Shown piece after piece: positions 8,411-16,334 of a DNA stretch of 64,000 bases. The translations under genes and the position numbers were made by a program. Every line of letters starts with the position of its first letter. Positions within the stretch are counted from its first letter, which is position 1. Under the pieces are notes generated by a model that was given only the letters and a program-made list of their open reading frames with translations, did not search any database and had not been told where the DNA came from. Source of the stretch: an uncultured Lachnospiraceae bacterium (GTDB taxonomy: Bacteria > Bacillota > Clostridia > Lachnospirales > Lachnospiraceae); the NCBI GenBank assembly GCA_910584685.1, contig CAJUAO010000006.1:62001-126000 (forward strand), written 5' to 3'.

Positions 8411-10450
8411 ATGAATTACATCACATATTATAAAGAAGAAAATGAAGCTGTAAAGGAACGGTATAACCTTGTTATGGGCAGGGTTTTGGAGATAGCAGAG
8501 GGTGAGGATACCGTGCCTGAAAGGTTTAGGGAATATTTCAAAGAACAGGCAGAAAGGCTTCTGCTTATAAAGAAGCTGTATGATATGTCAGAAACAGGGG
8601 AGTACAGAAACAAGACGGAGGAAGAGCTGAAGGCCATAAATGATATGCTTCACAAAGAGGTCAGGGATAATTACGAAAAAAGCTACCTTAATCCTCAGTA
8701 TATGATGAAAAATATAGGCGGGGAATACGGAAAATACCTGCTGTGGCTTGGCTTCTACATAGAAGGGCTTACGGAGGCGGCGCTTTCCGTAAAGCTGGAG
8801 ATTATAGTGTTATATACAGAGCTTTTTGTGGAGATTTATAATCTTTTTGAGACAGAGGATTTGTCCGAAAAAAATCTTAAGGATATACAGTACTGGTTCA
8901 GGCACGACTGCAGTGAAATCCTTTTTGATTATACTGTAGCGGACAGAGACTGGAACAGGGATTTTGCCACGAGTATCATTATGGAATCAGACCTGAGCAA
9001 TACAAGGTATCTCTATTTTTACGGCGCGAATATAAGCAGAAATGAAATAGAAACCTCAAGGCTTCTTGCAGGACTGCCGCAGGATACCATTGACGATATG
9101 GCAAGAACATATACAAACGGCTATATTGAAGGCTTTAGAGTGCTTGGAAAGGACCTGTCAAAAAAGGGCGTGGTACAGATTGTTTACGTCATTGGCTTTG
9201 AGCGTGTAATAAAAGCCGCAATAAAGCAGTTTGAAGAAATAGGCTTAAAGCCGGTGATTTTAAGCACGGATTACACCGGAACTTCTCCTAACAGACAGTA
9301 CGCCTATGACCACAGATACCTTGATGCGCATTTGTTTGACAAGTGCTTAAAGGACAGGTATATAGAGATTTACAGGGTTGCCTTTGAAAAGTATAGGGAT
9401 TTTATAATTCCAACGGCAGGGCCGGCAGTGCTTGAGGCGTTTGGACAAAAGCCCTTTGAGCCTGCAGACAAGCCTGAAAGCCTTAAATATACCGATAAGC
9501 AGCTAAAGCTTAAAACTGAGTTTGACAGGGAGTATATGGAAATTGTTAATAAATACATAAATCCTGAGGACAGAAGCTTCACAATCATATCCTACCCGGT
9601 GGCTGACATAGGAGAAAAATACAGGGAAATTTTTAATGAGACCATTAAGCTTAATAATCTTGACCAAAATCTGTACAGGGAAATACAGACATGTATAATC
9701 AACGCCTTAGATGAAGGAGAATACGTGGAGATAAAAGGAATGAACGGGAACCGTACGGACTTAAGGGTTGCCCTTAAGGAGCTCAAGGAGCCTTCAAAGG
9801 AAACTCTTTTTGAAAATTGTCTTGCAGATGTTAATATACCTTTGGGAGAGGTGTTTACGACGCCGAAGCTAAAAGGCACAAACGGAACCCTTCATGTTAC
9901 GCAGGTATTTTTATACGGCTTAAACTATATAGATTTAGAGCTTAAGTTTAAGGATGGCTGTGTGGCAGAGTATGCCTGCAAAAATTATGGAGATAATGAC
10001 GAGGCAAACAAGTCATACATAAAGGAAAATCTTCTTAAGGGACATGAAACACTTCCTATGGGAGAGTTTGCCATAGGCACAAACACAACAGCCTACGCCA
10101 TGATTAAAAGGTATGATATAGAGGCTTTAATGGACATTCTTATTCTGGAAAAAACAGGTCCTCATTTCGCTGTGGGAGATACCTGCTATAAATTTGACGA
10201 GGATGCAAAAACCTATAACCCTGACGGAAAGGAAATAATTGCAAAGAGCAACGAATTTTCAGACCTTAGGAACACAGAGCCGGATAAGGCATATTTTAAC
10301 TGCCATACGGATATTACCATTCCTTACAATGAGCTTGGCTCTATAGACGTGGTAAAAAAGGACGGAAGCCAAACGGCTGTCATAAAGGACGGAAGATTTG
10401 TCCTTAAGGGTACTGAAAAATTAAACGAGGCATTTGAAAAGCTTAATTAG
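8411..10450 (+). CDS. M29-type aminopeptidase with an extra N-terminal domain
   Basis: The C-terminal half (about residues 250-679) carries the M29 (AmpS/PepS) metal-ligand motifs: Glu in GEVFTTP near residue 479, Glu552 in MGEFAIGTN, His in GPHFAVGD, and the late CHTD pair. It should be a cytoplasmic two-metal aminopeptidase releasing N-terminal residues. Classical M29 enzymes have about 410 residues; the first 240 or so here are mostly helical and charged and match no domain I recognise. The gene follows small membrane genes after an 82-bp gap and is probably the last of that run. Substrate preference cannot be read from sequence. Confidence 0.8.
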   Translation: MNYITYYKEENEAVKERYNLVMGRVLEIAEGEDTVPERFREYFKEQAERLLLIKKLYDMSETGEYRNKTEEELKAINDMLHKEVRDNYEKSYLNPQYMMKNIGGEYGKYLLWLGFYIEGLTEAALSVKLEIIVLYTELFVEIYNLFETEDLSEKNLKDIQYWFRHDCSEILFDYTVADRDWNRDFATSIIMESDLSNTRYLYFYGANISRNEIETSRLLAGLPQDTIDDMARTYTNGYIEGFRVLGKDLSKKGVVQIVYVIGFERVIKAAIKQFEEIGLKPVILSTDYTGTSPNRQYAYDHRYLDAHLFDKCLKDRYIEIYRVAFEKYRDFIIPTAGPAVLEAFGQKPFEPADKPESLKYTDKQLKLKTEFDREYMEIVNKYINPEDRSFTIISYPVADIGEKYREIFNETIKLNNLDQNLYREIQTCIINALDEGEYVEIKGMNGNRTDLRVALKELKEPSKETLFENCLADVNIPLGEVFTTPKLKGTNGTLHVTQVFLYGLNYIDLELKFKDGCVAEYACKNYGDNDEANKSYIKENLLKGHETLPMGEFAIGTNTTAYAMIKRYDIEALMDILILEKTGPHFAVGDTCYKFDEDAKTYNPDGKEIIAKSNEFSDLRNTEPDKAYFNCHTDITIPYNELGSIDVVKKDGSQTAVIKDGRFVLKGTEKLNEAFEKLN

Positions 10451-10509
10451 TACAGGACTTGTACGGTTAAGGCTGTTTGTGGGGATATTATCAGCAATAT
10501 AACAAAATA

Positions 10510-10536
10510 TTGACTTGAGATGTCAATTAATATAAA
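10510..10536 (+). promoter_or_regulatory. Possible promoter of the pur genes
   Basis: TTGACT (10510-10515) and TATAAA (10531-10536), with a short 15-bp spacer, just before purE. No purine riboswitch fold is apparent in 10451-10577. Confidence 0.4.
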
Positions 10537-10577
10537 ATGGTAGGGTAAAAGAATTGATAAATAAAGGAGATAAAAAC

Positions 10578-11084
10578 ATGGCTAAAGTTGGTATTATCAT
10601 GGGAAGCGACTCAGACCTTCCTGTTATGGGCAAGGCGGCGGATGTTTTAGAGGAATTAGGTATTGATTACGAGATGACTATTATTTCTGCTCACAGAATG
10701 CCTGATATTTTTTATGATTATGCAAAGTCAGCGGAGGATAAGGGCATAAAGGTAATAATTGCCGGAGCGGGAGGAGCAGCCCATTTACCGGGTATGTGCG
10801 CCGCAATATTTCCAATGCCTGTAGTTGGCGTTCCTATCCATACAAAGTCCCTTGGCGGTGTGGATTCTCTTTATTCTATAGTACAGATGCCAAGCGGAAT
10901 ACCCGTAGCTACAATAGCTATAGACGGAGCGGCAAACGCAGGGCTTCTCGCGGCAAAGATACTTGCTACATCTGACGGGGAGCTTTTGGAAAAGCTTAAA
11001 AAATACTCGGAAAATATGAAGGCAAAGGTTATTGAAAAGGCAGAGAAACTTGATAAGAAGGGCTATAAGCATTATAACGATTAA
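10578..11084 (+). CDS. purE: N5-carboxyaminoimidazole ribonucleotide mutase, class I
   Basis: Converts N5-CAIR to CAIR in purine synthesis. GSDSDLPVM at the N-terminus and SAHRMPD (catalytic His) near residue 40 are diagnostic of PurE, and GAGGAAHLPGM follows. At 168 residues it has the normal length. The ATG at 10578 is chosen because AAAGGAGA lies just upstream; a longer frame from a TTG eight codons earlier includes that site. First gene of purE-M-N-D; the partner PurK is not in the window. Confidence 0.96.
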   Translation: MAKVGIIMGSDSDLPVMGKAADVLEELGIDYEMTIISAHRMPDIFYDYAKSAEDKGIKVIIAGAGGAAHLPGMCAAIFPMPVVGVPIHTKSLGGVDSLYSIVQMPSGIPVATIAIDGAANAGLLAAKILATSDGELLEKLKKYSENMKAKVIEKAEKLDKKGYKHYND

Positions 11085-11117
11085 GCCCGTTAATTTAATT
11101 AAGAAAGGACAAAGAAA

Positions 11118-12143
11118 ATGGATTATAAAAAGGCAGGAGTAGACATTGAAGCAGGCTACAGGTCGGTAGAGCTTATGAAGGAGCATATTAAAAAGACCAT
11201 GAGACCTGAGGTTTTAGGCGGTATAGGCGGTTTTTCCGGAGCCTTTAGCATGAACGGCTTTAAAAATATGGAGGAGCCGGTGCTTCTCTCAGGAACAGAC
11301 GGAGTGGGAACAAAGCTTAAGCTGGCGTTCCTTCTGAATAAGCATGACACTGTAGGAATTGACTGTGTGGCTATGTGTGTAAACGATGTGGCGTGCGCAG
11401 GAGGGGAGCCCTTATTCTTTCTTGATTACATAGCCTGCGGAAAGAACGAGCCTGAGAAGATAGCATCCATAGTAAGCGGCGTTGCAGAGGGATGTAAACA
11501 GGCGGGAGCGGCTCTTATAGGAGGAGAAACGGCAGAGATGCCGGGCTTTTATCCTGTGGATGAATACGACCTTGCAGGCTTTGCAGTAGGCGTTGTGGAT
11601 AAGAAAAAACTTATTACAGGCGAAAGCATAAAGGCAGGAGATACGCTTATAGGCATAGCCAGCAGCGGAGTACACAGCAATGGCTTTTCCCTTGTAAGAA
11701 ATGTATTCAAGATGACAGAGGAAGCATTAAATACATATTATGATTCACTTGGAAGGACACTTGGGGAAGCGCTTATTGTTCCTACAAAAATATATGTTAA
11801 CGCCCTTAAGAGCGTAAGGGAGGCAGGAGTTACCATAAAGGGCTGCAGCCATATTACGGGAGGCGGCTTCTATGAAAACATTCCGAGAATGCTTCCTGAA
11901 GGCATAAGAGCAATAGTAAGCAAGAACAGCTATGAGGTGCCTCCTATCTTTAAGATGCTTTCCACAGACGGCGACGTGGCGGAGCATATGATGTATAATA
12001 CCTTTAACATGGGTATCGGTATGGTGCTTGCAGTTGACCCGGCAGATGCGGACAGTACCATGGCGGCGCTTAAGGCGGCGGGTGAGGAGTGCTTTATTAT
12101 AGGCCAGACCGAAGCGGGAGAAAAGGGAGTTACATTATGCTAA
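11118..12143 (+). CDS. purM: Phosphoribosylformylglycinamidine cyclo-ligase (AIR synthetase)
   Basis: ATP-dependent ring closure of FGAM to AIR. The 341-residue length is typical. LLSGTDGVGTKLKLAF, ALIGGETAEMPGFY and SSGVHSNGFSLVR are PurM hallmarks. It starts 33 bp after purE behind AGAAAGGA. Its last seven bases overlap the purN start, indicating translational coupling. The reaction sits between PurL and PurE, which are both encoded in this window. Confidence 0.97.
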   Translation: MDYKKAGVDIEAGYRSVELMKEHIKKTMRPEVLGGIGGFSGAFSMNGFKNMEEPVLLSGTDGVGTKLKLAFLLNKHDTVGIDCVAMCVNDVACAGGEPLFFLDYIACGKNEPEKIASIVSGVAEGCKQAGAALIGGETAEMPGFYPVDEYDLAGFAVGVVDKKKLITGESIKAGDTLIGIASSGVHSNGFSLVRNVFKMTEEALNTYYDSLGRTLGEALIVPTKIYVNALKSVREAGVTIKGCSHITGGGFYENIPRMLPEGIRAIVSKNSYEVPPIFKMLSTDGDVAEHMMYNTFNMGIGMVLAVDPADADSTMAALKAAGEECFIIGQTEAGEKGVTLC

Positions 12144-12763
12144 GAGTAGGTTTTCTTGTATCCGGAGGAGGAACAAACCTTCAGGCTGTTATTGACGCCA
12201 TAAAAGCAGAAAAGATAACAAATGCCTCCATTGAGGCTGTAATAAGCAATAATCCAAATGCCTATGCACTTACAAGGGCAAGGGAAAATAATATAGACGC
12301 CCTGTGTATTTCACCAAAGACCTTTGACACAAGAGATGATTTCAATAAGGCTCTCCTAAAAAAGCTTAGGGAATACAGACTTGACCTTATAGTCCTTGCA
12401 GGCTGTATGGTGGTATTGCCGAAGGAGCTTATAGAGGAGTACAGGAACAGGATTATAAATATTCATCCTTCCCTGATACCGTCCTTTTGCGGGACAGGCT
12501 ATTACGGACTTAAGGTACATGAGCGTGTTTTAGAGAGAGGCGTTAAGATTACGGGAGCCACCTGTCATTTTGTGGACGAGGGTACGGACACAGGACCTAT
12601 AATTGCGCAAAAGTGTGTTGAGGTTTTGGAGGATGACACGCCGGAGATATTGCAGCGGAGGGTTATGGAGCAGGCTGAGTGGATTATTATGCCGCAGGCC
12701 ATTGATGATATTGCAAATGGCCGTATATGCGTTGTTGACGGCAAGGTTAAGCACATAAAATAA
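12137..12763 (+). CDS. purN: Phosphoribosylglycinamide formyltransferase
   Basis: Transfers formyl from 10-formyl-THF to GAR. The NIHPSLIPSF motif holds the catalytic His and the surrounding family residues, and VDEGTDTGPIIAQ supplies the conserved Asp. The ATG at 12137 overlaps the purM stop and has AAGGGAG before it; the longer frame from 12089 lies wholly inside purM. The product has 208 residues, as usual. The segment after SLIPSF reads CGTGYYG rather than the common KG form, which I regard as ordinary clade variation. Confidence 0.95.
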   Translation: MLRVGFLVSGGGTNLQAVIDAIKAEKITNASIEAVISNNPNAYALTRARENNIDALCISPKTFDTRDDFNKALLKKLREYRLDLIVLAGCMVVLPKELIEEYRNRIINIHPSLIPSFCGTGYYGLKVHERVLERGVKITGATCHFVDEGTDTGPIIAQKCVEVLEDDTPEILQRRVMEQAEWIIMPQAIDDIANGRICVVDGKVKHIK

Positions 12764-12869
12764 TATATTTAATTTAAGAGTATGGTTCAATGTAGGAGCA
12801 GTATTGAATAAAGCGTATTATAAAAAGTGCTGCAGAGAGTATTGAGAAATATATAGAAAGGATGAAACC

Positions 12870-14141
12870 ATGAAAGTTTTAATCGTAGGCAGCGGAGGAA
12901 GAGAGCATGCCATAGCATGGAAGATAGCTAAAAGCCCAAGGGTAGAGAAGATATACTGCGCGCCGGGCAACGCAGGCATAAGTGAGTTTGCAGAATGTGT
13001 AGATATAAAGGCAATGGAATTTGAAAAGCTTGCAGCCTTTGCAAAGGAAAAGGAAATAGAGCTTACAGTTATAGGCATGGACGACCCTTTGGTTGGAGGT
13101 ATTGTGGATGTATTTGAGAAGGAGGGCTTAAGGGTATTCGGACCAAGAAAGAATGCCGCTATACTTGAAGGCTCAAAGGCGTTCTCAAAGGATTTAATGA
13201 AAAAATACAATATACCGACAGGGGCGTATGAAAGCTTTAATACGCCTGAGGCGGCGTTAAAATATCTTGAGAACTCCAATTATCCTATAGTATTAAAGGC
13301 AGACGGACTTGCTCTCGGAAAGGGAGTTCTTATCTGCAATACTAAGGAGGAGGCGAAGGAGGGCGTAAAGACTCTTATGCTGGACAAGCAGTTCGGCGAT
13401 GCGGGAAATACCATAGTTATAGAGGAATTTATGACAGGACGGGAGGTTTCAGTGCTTTCCTTTGTAGACGGCAAAACCATAAAAATTATGACCTCCGCAC
13501 AGGACCACAAGAGAGCGAAGGACGGTGATATGGGACTTAACACAGGAGGTATGGGAACATTTTCACCAAGTCCTTTTTATACTGATGAAATTGACAGTTT
13601 CTGCAAGGAGCGCATATATCAGGCGACGGTAGATGCAATGAAGGCAGAGGGCAGAGAATTTAAGGGAATTATTTTCTTTGGACTTATGCTTACGGAAAAG
13701 GGAGCAAGAGTGCTTGAGTACAATGCCAGATTTGGAGACCCGGAAACACAGGTTGTTCTTCCACGAATGAAGAATGATATAGTGGATGTCTTTGAAGCAT
13801 GTATAGACGGAACTCTTGATAAGATAGATTTACAGTTTGAGGATAATGCGGCCGTATGCGTGGTGTTGGCGTCAGACGGTTATCCTGAGCATTATGATAA
13901 GGGCTTTCCAATAACGGGACTTGAAGGCTTTAAGGATAGGGAAGATTGCTTTGTTTTCCATGCAGGAACAAAATTTGAGGGAGATACCATTGTCACAAAC
14001 GGAGGACGTGTGCTTGGTGTAACTGCAACGGGAAGGGATTTGAAGGAAGCCAGGGCAAACGCATATGAAGCGGCAAAGCTTGTTTCCTTTGAAAATAAAT
14101 ATATGAGAAAAGACATAGGAAAAGCAATAGACGAAGCATAA
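12870..14141 (+). CDS. purD: Phosphoribosylamine--glycine ligase (GAR synthetase)
   Basis: ATP-grasp enzyme joining phosphoribosylamine and glycine. It shows VGSGGREHAIAWKI at the N-terminus, ATP-grasp segments LKADGLALGKGV and VIEEFMTGREVS, and the ARFGDPETQV metal/ATP signature. 423 residues is standard. It is 106 bp after purN, with GAAAGGATG before the ATG. That gap has no clear terminator. PurF, PurC, PurB and PurH are not encoded in the window. Confidence 0.97.
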   Translation: MKVLIVGSGGREHAIAWKIAKSPRVEKIYCAPGNAGISEFAECVDIKAMEFEKLAAFAKEKEIELTVIGMDDPLVGGIVDVFEKEGLRVFGPRKNAAILEGSKAFSKDLMKKYNIPTGAYESFNTPEAALKYLENSNYPIVLKADGLALGKGVLICNTKEEAKEGVKTLMLDKQFGDAGNTIVIEEFMTGREVSVLSFVDGKTIKIMTSAQDHKRAKDGDMGLNTGGMGTFSPSPFYTDEIDSFCKERIYQATVDAMKAEGREFKGIIFFGLMLTEKGARVLEYNARFGDPETQVVLPRMKNDIVDVFEACIDGTLDKIDLQFEDNAAVCVVLASDGYPEHYDKGFPITGLEGFKDREDCFVFHAGTKFEGDTIVTNGGRVLGVTATGRDLKEARANAYEAAKLVSFENKYMRKDIGKAIDEA

Positions 14142-14167
14142 GATACATGGGTGAGAGAGGAAATAAA

Positions 14168-16294
14168 ATGCGATTAAGGGTAGACAGAATGTATTTCCAT
14201 AGGGTGAAGACCAATATCATATGCCACTTACTTATAGTGGCATTGATAAGTGGTCTTTTTGCCTTTTTGGACGAGGAAATATATGGATATACGGATAAAA
14301 CAGGCGTTGTATCAGTAGAAACAACACTTAATGTAAGAAGCGACGCAGGAACAATATATAAAAAAATAGGAACGCTTACAAATGGCTATATTGTTACAAT
14401 AAAGGGAGAAAAATATTCGTCAACCGGAGCGTTGTGGTATAATATTTCGTACATAGATTCAGGCGGAAAAACAGTAAACGGCTATGTGGCTGCTGAATTT
14501 ATAAAGATTTTGGATGACATACAATATAATCCTGACGCTGATTTTGAGGCATATATGACGTCGCAGGGCTTTCCTGAAAGCTATAAAAACGGCTTACGGC
14601 TTTTACATGCAAAATATCCAAACTGGGTATTTAAGGCAGACCATATAGACATAGATTTTAATACTGCGGTGGATAATGAATATATGATAAATCCGGGAAG
14701 CGCTAATTACGGCATGGGCAGAAGCCTTATATCGGTAAATTCCATATCCTCATGGAAATCTACAGATACAAAGGCGTATGACTGGAGTACGGGGAAATGG
14801 TACGGCTTTGACGGAAACAACTGGGTGGCAGCCTCAAGGGAGCTTGTGGCATACGCTCTGGACCCGAGGAATTTTCTTGATGAAACATATATTTTTCAGT
14901 TTGAATCATTGTCCTACGAGCCGTCATACCAGACGGCGGAGGGCTTAAGGGCGCTTACGGCGGGAAAATTTTTAAATTCTGGGACAATACCTAATGATAA
15001 CGGCGGAACAATGTCATATATAGACGCTATTATGAGGGCAGCCAATATATCGGGAGCAAGTCCATTTTATCTGGCGGCAAGCATTGTTCAGGAGATGGGC
15101 TCCGCAGGAAAAAGCGGAAGTATCTCAGGAACGGAAAAGGGCTATGAGGGATATTATAATTATTACAATATAAAAGCATATACAGGGGGAGGGCTTACAG
15201 CCATACAGAACGGTCTTAAGTATGCAATGGGAACAGACGCAGCTACATACAGACCGTGGAATACAAGATATAAGTCTATAGTCGGCGGCGCCGTATGGAC
15301 TGCAAAAAATTATATAGGCAGAGGACAGGACACATTATATTACAAAAAATTTGATTTTGTTGATACGCCCTACACACATCAGTATATGACACATATTATC
15401 GGGGCAAGGCAGGAGGCGGTAACGTCCTCTAAGGGCTATACAAATGAAATGAAAAATACGATTAAGCTTGTGTTTAAGATACCTGTATTTAAAAGTATGC
15501 CTGAGACGCCGTGTCCCATTCCAACAAAGGACGGAAGCCCGAATAATGTACTGGCAGGTCTTGGGGCAGACGGAATTTCCCTGACGCCAACCTTTAACAT
15601 GTTTACGTCAAAATATGACGCTATAGTGGAAAACAGCGTAAGCAAGATAAATGTTACGGCTAAGGCAGTAGACGGAAAGGCTGTTATATCCGGTGCGGGA
15701 GAGCACAGCCTTAAGGAGGGAAGCAACGATATAACCATAGCGGTAAAGGCAGAAAACGGTGATGTGAGAAATTATGTCATATCCGTTGTGAGAAAGCCGT
15801 CGTCAGGAGGGGATAATAATGGAAATAATTCCGGTGATAACAATGTTACAACGCCTGATGAAAAGCCGTCAGTAAATGTAACAGGAATAAATATAGATGA
15901 ACAGGGAAAGCTTATTACCGGAATATCAGAGGCAACCTCGCCGGATAAAATAAAAGGGGCTTTTTCGATAAAGAATGGAACAATAAAGGTTACGGATAAA
16001 AACGGAACGGAAAAATCCGGAACGGTTGGCACAGGGGATAAGGTAAGAATATACACAAATAACGGAAGCCTGTTTGCAGAATACAGCATTATGATATACG
16101 GAGATATAAACGGAGACGGGGCGATAACGGTAAAGGATGCCCTTATGGTAAGAAAGCATATACTTGGAATGGAGGGCTTAGGAGGAGTTAACGCAATAGC
16201 GGCAAACGTCAACAGGCAAAACGACGGAATAACGGTAAAGGATGCCCTTATGATAAGAAAGCATGTGCTTGGAATGGATAAAATTATCCAATAA
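14168..16294 (+). CDS. Secreted glucosaminidase-like enzyme with SH3b and dockerin domains
   Basis: Likely peptidoglycan or glycan N-acetylglucosaminidase acting outside the membrane. Order in 708 residues: signal peptide (about 1-35), bacterial SH3 domain (about 45-110, LNVRSDAGTIYKKIG), glucosaminidase-like domain (about 135-430; ASIVQEMG gives a candidate catalytic Glu), cadherin-like beta-sandwich (about 470-545), then a type I dockerin (about 645-708). Dockerin repeat 1 has the calcium loop DINGDGAITVKD; repeat 2 is degenerate (NVNRQNDGITVKD, with an insertion). The ATG at 14168 has GAGAGG upstream and beats the ATG at 14147. The next gene encodes a cohesin. Signal-peptide codons overlap a terminator-like hairpin. 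Confidence 0.82.
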   Translation: MRLRVDRMYFHRVKTNIICHLLIVALISGLFAFLDEEIYGYTDKTGVVSVETTLNVRSDAGTIYKKIGTLTNGYIVTIKGEKYSSTGALWYNISYIDSGGKTVNGYVAAEFIKILDDIQYNPDADFEAYMTSQGFPESYKNGLRLLHAKYPNWVFKADHIDIDFNTAVDNEYMINPGSANYGMGRSLISVNSISSWKSTDTKAYDWSTGKWYGFDGNNWVAASRELVAYALDPRNFLDETYIFQFESLSYEPSYQTAEGLRALTAGKFLNSGTIPNDNGGTMSYIDAIMRAANISGASPFYLAASIVQEMGSAGKSGSISGTEKGYEGYYNYYNIKAYTGGGLTAIQNGLKYAMGTDAATYRPWNTRYKSIVGGAVWTAKNYIGRGQDTLYYKKFDFVDTPYTHQYMTHIIGARQEAVTSSKGYTNEMKNTIKLVFKIPVFKSMPETPCPIPTKDGSPNNVLAGLGADGISLTPTFNMFTSKYDAIVENSVSKINVTAKAVDGKAVISGAGEHSLKEGSNDITIAVKAENGDVRNYVISVVRKPSSGGDNNGNNSGDNNVTTPDEKPSVNVTGINIDEQGKLITGISEATSPDKIKGAFSIKNGTIKVTDKNGTEKSGTVGTGDKVRIYTNNGSLFAEYSIMIYGDINGDGAITVKDALMVRKHILGMEGLGGVNAIAANVNRQNDGITVKDALMIRKHVLGMDKIIQ
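14207..14260 (+). terminator. Terminator-like hairpin inside the signal-peptide codons
   Basis: ATGCCACT (14221-14228) pairs perfectly with AGTGGCAT (14236-14243). An outer stem AAGACCA (14207-14213) pairs with TGGTCTT (14251-14257), and TATCA segments between them can also pair. Five T residues follow (14256-14260). It would end purD read-through unless ribosomes translate this segment. Confidence 0.6.
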
Positions 16295-16334
16295 AATTTA
16301 CTGTTAAATAAAAAGTATGGAGGAGAACATAAGA

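Noticed and set aside
10451..10577. Purine riboswitch before purE
   Set aside because: No three-way-junction core or conserved loop bases were found; only a promoter-like pair is visible.
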